From the NCBI GenBank assembly GCA_014859685.1, contig JACUTU010000006.1:62001-126000 (forward strand): DNA of 64,000 nt, in the 5' to 3' direction. Shown piece by piece: positions 7,126 to 16,773 of the stretch; positions within the stretch are counted from its first letter, which is position 1, and the number at the start of each line of letters is the position of its first letter. The stretch comes from Sulfurospirillum sp. Its GTDB lineage: Bacteria; Campylobacterota; Campylobacteria; Campylobacterales; Sulfurospirillaceae. A program made the position numbers and the translations under genes. The notes beneath the pieces are model-generated. The model did not search any database and was not told the origin of the DNA. It saw only the letters and a program-made list of their open reading frames with translations.

Positions 7126-9813
7126 ATGCAAACATTCAATACCTCCTACACAACACTCGAAGAGCTAGAAATATTTCTGCATACTATCAAATATAAAAAA
7201 GAAGATTCCATTCTTGTACAAATCTTCTCTGGTATGCTTGAACACACTTCCCTTGAAGAAGTTATTGCACATATCAAATATACTATGCGTAGCGCAATTA
7301 TCATTGGATCTTCAACAGCAGGTGAAATTTTAAATGGCAAAATCTTTGATAAAACAATTGTTATCTCTGTATCTGTTTTTACATCGACACAACTTATTGC
7401 TAAAAGTTATTCAAATGAAGACTCTTTGGTTATTGGGCAGAAAATTACTCAAGACATAGTAACTGATACAACAAAAGCTATTATTCTTTTTGCTGATGGT
7501 CTTCAATGTAATGGAGAAGCGATACTTCAAGGCATGAATCAAAATAGCAAAAAAGGCATTATCGTCTCAGGCGGTATGGCTGGTGACAATAGTTTATTTC
7601 TCAAAACATTTGTAATCCATGATGAAAATATTTTCGAAAAAGGTGCTGTTGCCGTATCTTTAAGCAGTACCTCTTTACAAGTTCATAATAGTTATAACCT
7701 TTCATGGAAGTCTATTGGTTTGCCTATGATGATTACCAAAGCGGATAAAAATCGTATCTACGAAATTGACAACAAGCCAATTATTGATATTTATAGAGAG
7801 TATTTAGGAGAAGATGTAGTACAAAACCTTCCTGATTCTGCCATAGAGTTTCCTCTTATTTTCCAAAGAGCAAACCTTGAAATTGCACGCTCCATGGTGG
7901 CTGCGGATGAAAGTTCAATTACATATGCTGGTGAAATTGCAAGAGGAACCAAAGTGCGTTTCGGTGTTGCAAGTGCTACACTTTTTGACCAAGGAAGTAA
8001 AAAACTCTATGAAATCAATAAAAATGTACCCATAGAGTCTCTCTTTATCTACTCTTGTGTGGGACGTAAAATGTTTTTAGGCAAAGAGCTTGAACATGAA
8101 CTAGAACCCTTAACAAATCTAGCACCTATAAGTGGATTTTTTACTTATGGAGAACTCTATTCTGGCGATAAAGAGTATCAAATGCTTAACATTACCACGA
8201 CTGTTTTAGGGCTTTCAGAATCTGATACCATCAAAAACAATAGAAAAAATCTCGTAGAATCTACAAATCGAGTAAGCCTCTCTACAACAGCCCTTATCCA
8301 TCTTGCAGAAAAAAGCATCGCTAACCTTGAAAAAGAGTCACAAGAGAAACAAAATACAATTGTTATTCTCGACCAATACCAAAAAGCAATTAACGCTTCA
8401 TATATTATTTCAAAAGCTGACTTACAAGGGAAAATCACTTTTGCAAATAAACGTTTTTGCGAGGTCTCTGGATATACGCAAGAGGAGCTTTTAGGCAAAT
8501 CTCATAGTATTTTGCGTCACCCTAACATGCCATCTGAAACTTTTGAAGATTTGTGGCAAACAATCAAATCAAAACAAATCTGGCGAGGTGTAGTACAAAA
8601 CCTTCATAAAAATGGAACAAGCTACTATGTAGATGCGACTATCTTCCCTCTTTTAGACAAAGATGAAAATATAACAGGGTATGTAGGTATGCGTAATGAC
8701 ATTACAGATATAAAATACCAAAAAGAGCGTGCAGAAGCTATTTTAAATGCTCAAGACAGCATTGTTTTATTGACATCTTTAGTTAATAACATTATGCAAT
8801 TAAAACAACTTAATCAAAAATTCTTTGATACTTTTGACTATAAAGATATGGATGACTTCTTATCGCAACATAGTTGTATATGCGACCTATTTCTTGAACA
8901 AGAGGGGTATCTCTCAAGAGAAGTTGATGCAAAAAGCTGGTTAGAGATTTTACTTGAAGATCAAACAAAAGCACACTTAGTCTTAGTCGTCAACAAAGAG
9001 AAACAACAAAGAGTCTTTTCGGTCAAAGCCAAAGAGATTTGTCTTGAAGCGGAGAGTGTTATTATCTCTACATTTACAGATGTAACCGAACTTGAAACTG
9101 CAAGAGTTCAAGCACTCGCTGCTGAACAAGCAAAAGGCGCTTTTTTAGCAACTATGAGCCATGAGCTTAGAACGCCACTTAACGCCGTTATAGGCTTTTC
9201 GCAAATTCTTATAAAAAAAGAAAATATGGCAGATGCGGCGATTAAAAGTTTTATAGAAAAAATCAATCTTTCAGGCAAGCACCTTTTAAACTTAGTAAAC
9301 AACATTCTTGACTTTTCAAAAATCGACTCAGGCAAGATAGATCTTCACGAACAAAATTTTACCCTTAATACTCTGTTCAATGAATCTTTTCTTCTGTTAG
9401 AAAGCCAAGCACAAATCAAAGAGATTAAGATACGCAAAAGTAACTATGAAGGTCAAATGATTTTTGCAGATGCACAGCTCATTAAACAAGTTGTTGTAAA
9501 TATCCTTTCAAATGCTATTAAATTTTCTCCAGAAAAATCAGAGATTGTTATGAGCTATACAAATACAGGCAATGAACATCACATAAAAATATGTGACCAA
9601 GGAGTAGGACTGAATTCGGAGCAAATATCAAAACTTTTCCAATCTTTTTCACAAGTAAGAGAGCACCAAAACGAAGCTATTAAAGGTACTGGTTTGGGGC
9701 TTGCTATCTCAAAAAAAATCGTTGAACTTCACCAAGGAAGTATCGATGTGCAAAGTACTATTGGAATTGGAAGTTGCTTTACGATTACACTTCCTATAAA
9801 AGGGAAAAAATAA
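7126..9813 (+). CDS. FIST-domain PAS sensor histidine kinase
   Basis: This is an 895-residue soluble-looking kinase. Residues ~20-400 are the FIST_N and FIST_C sensory domains, thought to bind small ligands such as amino acids. A PAS domain (~430-535, ending YVGMRNDITDIK) follows, then a second weaker PAS-like region (~545-655). The phospho-acceptor box is FLATMSHELRTPLNAVIGFSQIL and the ATPase domain includes NILSNAIKF and GTGLGLAISKKIVELH. No receiver domain is attached and no intact partner regulator lies beside it. No transmembrane segment is obvious. It lies alone on the plus strand between two minus-strand blocks inside a repeat-flanked segment. No good ribosome site precedes the ATG. 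Confidence 0.88.
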   Translation: MQTFNTSYTTLEELEIFLHTIKYKKEDSILVQIFSGMLEHTSLEEVIAHIKYTMRSAIIIGSSTAGEILNGKIFDKTIVISVSVFTSTQLIAKSYSNEDSLVIGQKITQDIVTDTTKAIILFADGLQCNGEAILQGMNQNSKKGIIVSGGMAGDNSLFLKTFVIHDENIFEKGAVAVSLSSTSLQVHNSYNLSWKSIGLPMMITKADKNRIYEIDNKPIIDIYREYLGEDVVQNLPDSAIEFPLIFQRANLEIARSMVAADESSITYAGEIARGTKVRFGVASATLFDQGSKKLYEINKNVPIESLFIYSCVGRKMFLGKELEHELEPLTNLAPISGFFTYGELYSGDKEYQMLNITTTVLGLSESDTIKNNRKNLVESTNRVSLSTTALIHLAEKSIANLEKESQEKQNTIVILDQYQKAINASYIISKADLQGKITFANKRFCEVSGYTQEELLGKSHSILRHPNMPSETFEDLWQTIKSKQIWRGVVQNLHKNGTSYYVDATIFPLLDKDENITGYVGMRNDITDIKYQKERAEAILNAQDSIVLLTSLVNNIMQLKQLNQKFFDTFDYKDMDDFLSQHSCICDLFLEQEGYLSREVDAKSWLEILLEDQTKAHLVLVVNKEKQQRVFSVKAKEICLEAESVIISTFTDVTELETARVQALAAEQAKGAFLATMSHELRTPLNAVIGFSQILIKKENMADAAIKSFIEKINLSGKHLLNLVNNILDFSKIDSGKIDLHEQNFTLNTLFNESFLLLESQAQIKEIKIRKSNYEGQMIFADAQLIKQVVVNILSNAIKFSPEKSEIVMSYTNTGNEHHIKICDQGVGLNSEQISKLFQSFSQVREHQNEAIKGTGLGLAISKKIVELHQGSIDVQSTIGIGSCFTITLPIKGKK

Positions 9814-9998
9814 TTTCTCAGCAACTAGCCTAGATCATTTAAGGTTTCAATAGAAACGAACATGTCTTACAAGAGAGAAAAGAGATAAATCTTTATATTG
9901 AGTCGCTTGCATCGGTTATAATACAGAGATTTTATGACTACTTTTTATCTACACTGACTTTGTAATTCTCATTAAACAACCAAATTACCTAGGCTTAA

Positions 9999-10178
9999 GC
10001 GAACAAAAAAGAATTTTTAGTTGCTCTGACTAATGACCCTTTTGATAACAAACTGTTCAATAAAATTGCTAAAGCTCATGAAGCGCCCCCTATAAAAGTA
10101 AATCCCTATGCTTGGGGGAATTTGCAAATGTTTCTAAGCTTTAAAAATTATTCTAGCCTGTCCCCATTTTTTCTTTAA
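9999..10178 (+). pseudogene. unidentified broken coding fragment
   Basis: A 59-codon open frame without a start codon near its beginning (...FLVALTNDPFDNK, then NPYAWGNLQMF) runs into the 32-bp repeats. It reads like the end of a real protein that has lost its front, but I do not recognise the family. The rest of 9814-10265 shows no gene. Confidence 0.25.
10140..10171 (+). repeat. 32-bp repeat, right flank, copy a
   Basis: Perfect copy of the 6616-6647 sequence in direct orientation. Together with the next copy it forms a tandem with a 34-base period. Confidence 0.8.
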
Positions 10179-10205
10179 AAATTATTCTAGCCTGTCCCCA
10201 TTTTT
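10174..10205 (+). repeat. 32-bp repeat, right flank, copy b
   Basis: Second tandem copy, identical over 32 bases and separated from copy a by two bases. The three copies bracket the ~3.5 kb kinase segment. Confidence 0.8.
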
Positions 10206-10265
10206 TTTATAGTTTGGATTGTAAGGTTGGTTTGGGGTGCCAGCCTTACAATGCTTCCATCAATT

Positions 10266-11723
10266 CTAATGGAGAGTTTTACTTTGTTCTATGAGCCAAT
10301 AAAGATTCATGCGCACACCTGTGCCACTGGCGCCGCACTGGTTGTAGCCCCATTCTTTTTCACTGTATGCTGGACCTGCTATGTCAAGGTGAAGCCATTT
10401 GTCTTTGTAGGCATCTTCTATGAAGTTTGCGAGAAATAACCCAGCAGTTATCGCACCACCGTATCGTGAACTTGAAATGTTGCTCATGTCGGCTATGTGA
10501 CTTTTGAGCATTTTTTTGAGATAGCGGTTAAATGGTAAGATACCTGTGAGTTCGCCACTTTTTTTGGAGATTTCATAGAGTTCATTTTTGAGGCTTTCAC
10601 TATGTCCCATGATGCCTGTTGTGTACTCTCCAAGTGCCACAACGCAAGCGCCTGTGAGTGTTGCCATATCGATCATGAGATCTGGTTTTTGCTCTTGCGC
10701 ATAGCATAAAAGATCAGCAACCACCAAGCGACCCTCAGCGTCCGTGTTTCGCACCTCTATGGTTTTTCCATTTTTGGCTACAAGCACATCGTCTGGTTTG
10801 TATGCTTCTGGTCCTATGGCGTTTTCTGTAGCGCCTATGATGGCATGAATTTCATAAGGTAAGCCCAAAAGTGCAGCGCCTTGAAAGATTCCAAGTGCAG
10901 CGGCAGCACCACTCATATCGCATTTCATCGTGACCATATGTTCGCCGCCTTTGAGACTGAGTCCACCAGTGTCGTAAGTCAAACCTTTGCCAACATAAAC
11001 GATTTTTTTGCTGGCATTTTCTGGCTTGTAAGTAAGATGGATAAGTCGTGGTGGGATGTGGCTTGCGCGATTGACTGCTAAAAATGCACCCATACCTTGT
11101 TCTTCTAAAAACTCTTTGCCATAACTCTTACATGTAACGCCATCGATGGAAGCTAATGAATGTGCGATTTCTTCAAGTTTCAACGAGTGCATCTCAAAAG
11201 GAATAGTGTTGATAAGGTCTTTTGCAAAGTTCGTAGAAGCAGCAATAGTAGTGCCTACATGTAAGGCTTTATTGGCAGTTTCGAGGGAGATATTTATTGT
11301 GCTATAATCATCACAACAGATAGTAATACACTCAAGTGTACTTTTGCTTTTTTTGCTTTTGTATTGATCAAAAGTATAGCCTCCAAGCACAAAAGCTTCG
11401 CTCATCGCTTTGATATTCACACCAGGGCAATCGTTAGAATATGTGCCTATTTTTGCGGTTTTTGCTTTTGTTTTTTTTAAAACGCTCAAGGCTTTTGCAC
11501 ACGCAAGTCTTATCTCTTCAGCTTCTAAACTCTCGCAACCAACATAGATAGTTTTGGCGTGCGTTACAAAAGTGCTTTCTTCGCTCTCGCCCTCAAATCC
11601 TAAAAACTCTAATGCTTCTTTGTCTTTCACCCATTTGTGTTCAAAGTTTTTGTTAATGACTAAAACTATTTTAATGTCTGCTTCAAAATCTTCTAAAGTT
11701 TTATTGCTTATTTGTATGTTCAT
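10266..11723 (-). CDS. pepA: leucyl aminopeptidase (M17)
   Basis: This 485-residue cytosolic peptidase releases N-terminal residues from peptides using two metal ions. The C-terminal catalytic half carries VGKGLTYDTGGLSLK and the signature NTDAEGRLVVADLL, plus GACVVALGEYTTGIMG and the final NQCGASGTGVRMN. The N-terminal ~160 residues form the less conserved domain. It is probably the last gene of the minus-strand run folD-lepB-M50-rpiB-...-apt-trpB-pepA, starting 19 bases after trpB. Confidence 0.95.
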   Translation of the reverse strand: MNIQISNKTLEDFEADIKIVLVINKNFEHKWVKDKEALEFLGFEGESEESTFVTHAKTIYVGCESLEAEEIRLACAKALSVLKKTKAKTAKIGTYSNDCPGVNIKAMSEAFVLGGYTFDQYKSKKSKSTLECITICCDDYSTINISLETANKALHVGTTIAASTNFAKDLINTIPFEMHSLKLEEIAHSLASIDGVTCKSYGKEFLEEQGMGAFLAVNRASHIPPRLIHLTYKPENASKKIVYVGKGLTYDTGGLSLKGGEHMVTMKCDMSGAAAALGIFQGAALLGLPYEIHAIIGATENAIGPEAYKPDDVLVAKNGKTIEVRNTDAEGRLVVADLLCYAQEQKPDLMIDMATLTGACVVALGEYTTGIMGHSESLKNELYEISKKSGELTGILPFNRYLKKMLKSHIADMSNISSSRYGGAITAGLFLANFIEDAYKDKWLHLDIAGPAYSEKEWGYNQCGASGTGVRMNLYWLIEQSKTLH

Positions 11724-11742
11724 ATTTTTTCCTTATAAAATT

Positions 11743-12951
11743 TTACTCAAAAGAGAGCAGTTCCTTTGCTTGTATCATATCTTTGTCGCCACGGCCTGAA
11801 AGATTGATGATGATGAGAGAATTTTTAAGTTTTTCTGACGGCATCTTTTTAAGATAGGCAACTGCGTGTGCACTCTCAAAAGCTGGGATCAGACCCTCTT
11901 TTTGACTCAACCAGACAAATGCATCGAGTGCTTCTTGATCTGTGATATTATCGTATTGTACAACGCCTAAATCTTTAAGATACGCATGCTCAGGTCCGAT
12001 ACCAGGGTAATCAAGTCCAGCTGAAAAAGAGTGGGCCTCGAGGATTTGTCCATCGTTATCTTGCAAAAGATAACTCATCTGCCCATGCAACACACCGGGG
12101 CTTCCTTTGAGCAAGCTCGCACCATGTTTGAGCGTATCTACGCCAAGTCCGCCAGCTTCTATGCCTATACACTGTACCGCTTCATCTTCTAAAAAGTGAC
12201 TAAATACACCGATGGCATTGCTACCGCCACCGATACAAGCAATCACAAAATCAGGCAAACGATTTTCTTTGGCAAGAATTTGTGCTTTGGCCTCATAGCC
12301 GATAATCGCTTGAAAATCACGCACCATCATAGGGTATGGATGAGGTCCTGCTACTGTACCAATGATGTAAAATGTATCTCTTGCATTGGTAACCCAGTAG
12401 CGAATAGCTTCATTCATTGCATCTTTGAGTGTTCGAGAACCGCTTTTTACTGCATGCACTTTTGCACCAAGTAATTTCATACGAAAGACATTGAGTTCTT
12501 GTCTAGCAACATCTTTTTCACCCATAAATATCTCACATTCCAAGCCCAAAAGTGCCGCAACTGTTGCTGTAGCAACGCCGTGTTGTCCAGCGCCAGTTTC
12601 AGCGATAACTTTTTTCTTCCCCATTTTTTGGGCAATAAGTCCTTGTGCTATCGTGTTGTTTATCTTGTGGGCACCTGTGTGGTTGAGATCTTCGCGTTTA
12701 AAATAGATCTTCGCACCCATTTGATTTGAGAGATTTTGTGCAAAATACAAAGGCGATGGACGCCCTACATAGTCTTTGAGGTAAGCATTGACCTCACTCC
12801 AAAATGCCTCATCAAAACGCAAAGTTTTATAGTAAGTATCAAGTTCTAACAAAACAGGCATCAGCGTTTCAGGAACATAACGACCGCCGAAAATGCCAAA
12901 ATGTCCAAAGGAATCAGGATCAAATTTTGATGGTTTAGGTATATACATCAT
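11743..12951 (-). CDS. trpB: tryptophan synthase beta chain
   Basis: This 402-residue PLP enzyme joins indole and serine to give tryptophan. The opening [16 protein letters not shown], the PLP lysine (about K96 in HTGAHKINN), and the phosphate-binding GGGSNAIG all match TrpB. No trpA or other trp gene is in the window, so it is detached from the usual operon. Its start overlaps the apt stop by 4 bases (ATGA type); the second Met is an equally good start. Confidence 0.95.
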   Translation of the reverse strand: MMYIPKPSKFDPDSFGHFGIFGGRYVPETLMPVLLELDTYYKTLRFDEAFWSEVNAYLKDYVGRPSPLYFAQNLSNQMGAKIYFKREDLNHTGAHKINNTIAQGLIAQKMGKKKVIAETGAGQHGVATATVAALLGLECEIFMGEKDVARQELNVFRMKLLGAKVHAVKSGSRTLKDAMNEAIRYWVTNARDTFYIIGTVAGPHPYPMMVRDFQAIIGYEAKAQILAKENRLPDFVIACIGGGSNAIGVFSHFLEDEAVQCIGIEAGGLGVDTLKHGASLLKGSPGVLHGQMSYLLQDNDGQILEAHSFSAGLDYPGIGPEHAYLKDLGVVQYDNITDQEALDAFVWLSQKEGLIPAFESAHAVAYLKKMPSEKLKNSLIIINLSGRGDKDMIQAKELLSFE

Positions 12952-13502
12952 TCTACCTCCAATACACTATAAACAGGGGTATTTTTCTCGATAAGTGCCT
13001 CACCGTTTAAAAATTTTAAATTGACAATGAAACAAGCTTCGAAGCAATTTGCTCCTGCTTTATTGATAAGATTGACCGCTGCATTTGCGGTTCCTCCAGT
13101 TGCGATAAGATCATCGATAAGCAAAACTTTTGGGTTGCTGTGCTTACATGTAAAAGCATCTATATGCACCTCTATCTCGTCGACGCCATACTCTAGTGAG
13201 TATTTTTCGCTGATGGTTGTGTAGGGAAGCTTCCCTGGTTTGCGGATAGGTGTAAAGGCACAACCTAGTTTATTGGCAAGTGCCGCGCCAAATATAAATC
13301 CTCTACTTTCGATACCAGCCACAAAATCAATACCAGCATCTTTATAGCGTGCATAGAGATGATCCATGAGAAAATTATATGCTTTTGCATCAGCTAAAAG
13401 GGTAGTGATATCTTTAAATACAATACCAGGTTTTGGAAAGTCTTTCACATCCCGAATACTTGCTAACAAATATTCTTTGTCAACATTATTTAATACCTTC
13501 AT
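12948..13502 (-). CDS. apt: adenine phosphoribosyltransferase
   Basis: This 184-residue purine-salvage enzyme makes AMP from adenine and PRPP. The PRPP-binding motif [17 protein letters not shown] is intact, and [16 protein letters not shown] is the characteristic N-terminal segment. A GGAG site lies just before the ATG. It is preceded by a 27-residue membrane peptide gene and overlaps trpB, so translation is probably coupled. Confidence 0.95.
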   Translation of the reverse strand: MKVLNNVDKEYLLASIRDVKDFPKPGIVFKDITTLLADAKAYNFLMDHLYARYKDAGIDFVAGIESRGFIFGAALANKLGCAFTPIRKPGKLPYTTISEKYSLEYGVDEIEVHIDAFTCKHSNPKVLLIDDLIATGGTANAAVNLINKAGANCFEACFIVNLKFLNGEALIEKNTPVYSVLEVE

Positions 13503-13511
13503 AAAGCTCTC

Positions 13512-13595
13512 CTATCGAAACATTGTGAATTTTACATATAAAAAAAGAACCAATACAACAGCAAAAGCACTGTAAGAGATAAGCGCAGCACTCAT
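13512..13595 (-). CDS. 27-residue single-helix membrane peptide
   Basis: The ATG overlaps the stop of the upstream coiled-coil gene (ATGA). The frame then runs 27 codons to TAG, 9 bases before the apt start. The product begins MSAALISYSAFAVV and is one hydrophobic helix of ~19 residues followed by a short basic end (KFTMFR). Placement with a 4-base overlap inside a tight operon, and a length that exactly fills the space, argue for a real small gene. Function is unknown. Confidence 0.6.
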   Translation of the reverse strand: MSAALISYSAFAVVLVLFLYVKFTMFR

Positions 13596-13924
13596 AATAG
13601 TGCCTCTATCTTTCCCTCAAGTTCTTTGATGTGTTGGCGTAATTTATCGCCCTCCATTCGGTACTGTGAATTTCTCGTACGCAGGGATTTTAAGTCATTT
13701 TTTACTTTATTGAGCTCATCGCTGAGGATGTCAATATTGCCAAGGGAGCGTTGGAGCTGGACTTGATATTTTCGAATAACCACTTCAGCGTCACCTAGAG
13801 TATTTTTGACCACAACGCTTCCAAGCTTTTCTTTTTTGAGTAGTGTTTTGTAGTAAAAAACCATAATGATGAGATACACACACAAAGAACCCAATGTAGT
13901 AGTTATGATCCATTCTACTGCCAT
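13592..13924 (-). CDS. membrane-anchored coiled-coil protein of unknown function
   Basis: This 110-residue protein has one N-terminal transmembrane segment (about 6-26) followed by a Lys/Glu-rich heptad stretch (about 45-108) likely to form a coiled coil facing the cytoplasm. It lies one base downstream of rpiB and overlaps the next small gene by 4 bases. I know of no assigned function. The layout resembles small envelope or division-associated scaffold proteins, but that is only a resemblance. Confidence 0.75.
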   Translation of the reverse strand: MAVEWIITTTLGSLCVYLIIMVFYYKTLLKKEKLGSVVVKNTLGDAEVVIRKYQVQLQRSLGNIDILSDELNKVKNDLKSLRTRNSQYRMEGDKLRQHIKELEGKIEALL

Positions 13925-13925
13925 G

Positions 13926-14354
13926 TTAGACTTCTATTTTCGCAACTCTTTGTGCATGTCTACCACCTTCAAAAGGTGTGTTGCACCATGCATCAAGTAT
14001 TGACTCGCAAACACCAAGTCCCACAACTCTTTCACCAAAACACAGTACATTTGCGTCATTGTGTGCTCTTGCCATACTTGCTGTGTATGCATCGTGAACA
14101 AGGGCCGCTCGAATTCCTGTGTGCTTATTGGCGGATAAACTCATACCGATACCAGTCCCGCATATGAGAATGCCTTGTGTGCTTGCATCTGCTAGCACCT
14201 GTGTACAGAGTTTGTGTGCAAAATCAGGGTAATCAACGCGATCTGCATTGCTAGGTCCAAGATCAATCACTGTATGACCTCTTTGTTCTAGCATGGCGAT
14301 GATATTTGGTTTTATAGCAACTCCAGCGTGATCGGTAGCAATAAAAAACTTCAT
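13926..14354 (-). CDS. rpiB: ribose-5-phosphate isomerase B
   Basis: This 142-residue enzyme interconverts ribose 5-phosphate and ribulose 5-phosphate in the pentose phosphate pathway. Marks are ATDHAGVAIK at the start, the catalytic Cys loop ICGTGIGMSLSANK and the later HNDANVLCFGERV. Length is typical (~145-150). It sits 26 bases downstream of the M50 protease gene. Confidence 0.95.
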   Translation of the reverse strand: MKFFIATDHAGVAIKPNIIAMLEQRGHTVIDLGPSNADRVDYPDFAHKLCTQVLADASTQGILICGTGIGMSLSANKHTGIRAALVHDAYTASMARAHNDANVLCFGERVVGLGVCESILDAWCNTPFEGGRHAQRVAKIEV

Positions 14355-14380
14355 AATAATCCTTTACATGTAAGCTTAAA

Positions 14381-15034
14381 TCATTTTATCAAAAAATTGA
14401 TAACGAATTTTATAGGTGCAAAAAAATAATTTCCTAGTGGTGTGGCGATGAGTAAAACGAGGATCACCATACCATAGCGACTTATCGATTCTAAAAAATT
14501 GGCTATACCGTCCCACTTGTTCCAACTTGCAAAATAAGAAAGTGCATGTGAGCCATCAAGTGGCGGGATAGGATAAAGATTGAATATACCAAGCACCACA
14601 TTGTAAATGAGTGATTGGATCAAAAAATACACAAAAAACAATGAAAATGCTGAATCAATGGCGTTGAGATCAACATAATTAAGCATCACAGAAGCGATAA
14701 ATGCAAGTGTAAAATTATAGTAAATCCCAGCCAATGAGACATTTATCGCCCCTTTGTAGCCACCATTTTGCATTACTTCTTTCATGTAAATTGGAACGGG
14801 TTTTGCCCAGCCAAACATAAAAGGTGCGCCGCTGAAGTACAAAGCTGCTGGCACCAATATAGTACCAATCGGATCTACATGTACGAGTGGATTTATGCTG
14901 AGTCTGCCCGCTGCTTTGGCGGTATGATCACCGTATCTATAAGCCATATATCCGTGCATAATCTCATGTCCTATGATAGCAACCATAAGCGCTAGTATAG
15001 TCGCTATAAGGCGGATTATCTCGCTATTTTCCAT
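14381..15034 (-). CDS. site-2 protease family (M50) membrane metallopeptidase
   Basis: This 217-residue protein has about five hydrophobic segments. The zinc motif HEIMH (H23, E24, H27) lies in the first helix, and NLYPIPPLDGS supplies the third ligand Asp in a later helix. This is the minimal S2P core found widely in Campylobacterota, with no PDZ domain. Its substrate is unknown. It overlaps the lepB stop by 11 bases, linking it to secretion genes. Confidence 0.88.
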   Translation of the reverse strand: MENSEIIRLIATILALMVAIIGHEIMHGYMAYRYGDHTAKAAGRLSINPLVHVDPIGTILVPAALYFSGAPFMFGWAKPVPIYMKEVMQNGGYKGAINVSLAGIYYNFTLAFIASVMLNYVDLNAIDSAFSLFFVYFLIQSLIYNVVLGIFNLYPIPPLDGSHALSYFASWNKWDGIANFLESISRYGMVILVLLIATPLGNYFFAPIKFVINFLIK

Positions 15035-15860
15035 CTAAAAATTCTGTGTTATTTTCAATCGTTGAGATAAGTCTTCCAACACGATTCCAACGGATTTTAT
15101 ACTCATCATCCCAAGAAAAGTAGATAAACCATGGTTTACCCACGATATTTGCGTACGAAACACTGCCCCAAAATCTACTATCATTGGAGTGGTCACGATT
15201 GTCCCCGATCATATAAAATTCATCTTTAGGTATTTTTTTATAAAAAGCATTAAATGGAGCATTTGTATTGGCCGGAAGTTCAGGAACTATAGCCGGTTTC
15301 ATATCAAGTTCACCTACTGCTAAAAACTGAGTCATCTGTGCAAAAAGATCAATATCGCTATCGTAACTAATGCCTTTGTATTTTTCTTGATATGGATTTA
15401 AAACCCACAATCTACCGACTAAATTGTAGAGTTTTTCTTTGGCAAAATTCTTTTGCATGTACGCATCACCTTCACTAAAGCGAATGAAAAGATGTTTATC
15501 ATAAAAGAAAATTTCATCACCACCGGTAGCAACGCATCTTTTTACATAATGTATGTTCGGACTTTTTGGATAGCGAAAAACAACGATATCACCTCTTTGT
15601 GGTTTGTCCCCATTGATAAGATGACCATTGCCTCTAAAATCAGGTAAAACAGGGATTTCAAGCCAAGGAAGATGTGGCGTAGGAATACCATAAGAAAATT
15701 TTTTAACGAAAAGATGATCGCCGATGAGAAGCGTTTTTTTCATACTTCCACTTGGGATGACAAAAGCTTGTGCGATAAAAAAGATGACAAGTAAAACAAT
15801 GATGATAGTGCCTGTCCAAGAGTTTGAAAATCGTATAAATTTTTTTAGAAAATTTTTCAT
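15024..15860 (-). CDS. lepB: signal peptidase I
   Basis: This 278-residue inner-membrane serine protease removes signal peptides. One N-terminal transmembrane helix (~18-34) is followed by IPSGSMKKTLLIGD with nucleophile S39, then the general-base Lys segment YVKRCVATGGDE, and GDNRDHSNDSRFWG near the end. All catalytic boxes are intact. It lies between folD (7-base gap) and the M50 gene (overlap), an arrangement also known in Campylobacter (folD-lepP). Confidence 0.95.
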   Translation of the reverse strand: MKNFLKKFIRFSNSWTGTIIIVLLVIFFIAQAFVIPSGSMKKTLLIGDHLFVKKFSYGIPTPHLPWLEIPVLPDFRGNGHLINGDKPQRGDIVVFRYPKSPNIHYVKRCVATGGDEIFFYDKHLFIRFSEGDAYMQKNFAKEKLYNLVGRLWVLNPYQEKYKGISYDSDIDLFAQMTQFLAVGELDMKPAIVPELPANTNAPFNAFYKKIPKDEFYMIGDNRDHSNDSRFWGSVSYANIVGKPWFIYFSWDDEYKIRWNRVGRLISTIENNTEFLDGK

Positions 15861-15867
15861 ATATGCT

Positions 15868-16710
15868 CTAACCTTTATTTTTTGCAGCGATAAGTGTGTT
15901 TTGTAGTAACATAGCGATTGTCATTGGGCCAACGCCTCCTGGGACGGGCGTGATGTAGGAGCATTTTGGTGCCACGCTTGTGAAGGCAACATCTCCAACG
16001 AGTTTGCCACTTTCAAGGCGGTTTATGCCAACATCAATGATGATCGCACCTTCTTTAATCATATCTGCTTGAAGCATTTCAGGTTTGCCTATGCCAACTA
16101 CTATGAGGTCGGCTCTGCTTGTTTTTTCTTTGAGATTTTTTGTTTTAGAATGGCAGATAGTTACTGTTGCACCGGCATTGAGTAATAAGTTCATCATGGG
16201 TTTGCCGACTATATTGCTTCTGCCTAAAACGCACGCGTCTAACCCCATAGGATCGATGTTGTATTCTTTGAGAATTTCCATCACGCCTAGTGGCGTGCAA
16301 GGAATAAGTTTTGCAGATCCTGTGCTGAGTTTGCCAACATTGAGCTCGTGAAAACCATCTACATCTTTGTGCGGTGCTATAGCTTCTATCACTTTAGCGG
16401 TGTCGATATGTTTTGGAAGCGGCAGTTGTACCAAGATACCATGAATACTGTTATCTGCGTTGAGGTCTGCTATCTGTTGCAAGAGTGCTTCTTGCGTTGT
16501 ATCTGGTGGAAGTGTTATTTTTTTTGAATAGATGCCAACTTCTTGTGAGGCTCTATCTTTTGCATTGACATAAGTTTGGCTAGCAGGATCTTCACCAACC
16601 AAAATAACCGCAAGACCTGGTGTGATACCATCTTTTTTGAGTGTTGTAATTTCATCTTTTAGCTTCTCTTTAATCTTGATAGAGAGGGCTTTGCCATCTA
16701 AAATTTGCAT
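15868..16710 (-). CDS. folD: methylenetetrahydrofolate dehydrogenase / methenyltetrahydrofolate cyclohydrolase
   Basis: This 280-residue bifunctional enzyme interconverts one-carbon folates. The catalytic Tyr-Lys segment SQTYVNAKDRAS, the loop GILVQLPLPKHI, the NADP site GRSNIVGKPM and the end TPVPGGVGPMTIAML are all present. It is the first gene of the minus-strand run and is divergent from the cytochrome gene. Confidence 0.95.
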   Translation of the reverse strand: MQILDGKALSIKIKEKLKDEITTLKKDGITPGLAVILVGEDPASQTYVNAKDRASQEVGIYSKKITLPPDTTQEALLQQIADLNADNSIHGILVQLPLPKHIDTAKVIEAIAPHKDVDGFHELNVGKLSTGSAKLIPCTPLGVMEILKEYNIDPMGLDACVLGRSNIVGKPMMNLLLNAGATVTICHSKTKNLKEKTSRADLIVVGIGKPEMLQADMIKEGAIIIDVGINRLESGKLVGDVAFTSVAPKCSYITPVPGGVGPMTIAMLLQNTLIAAKNKG

Positions 16711-16773
16711 GTTTTAGTACCCTTAAATAATTTTTTGGATATTATAACAACACTTAAGTTAAAGAGAGGTCAA

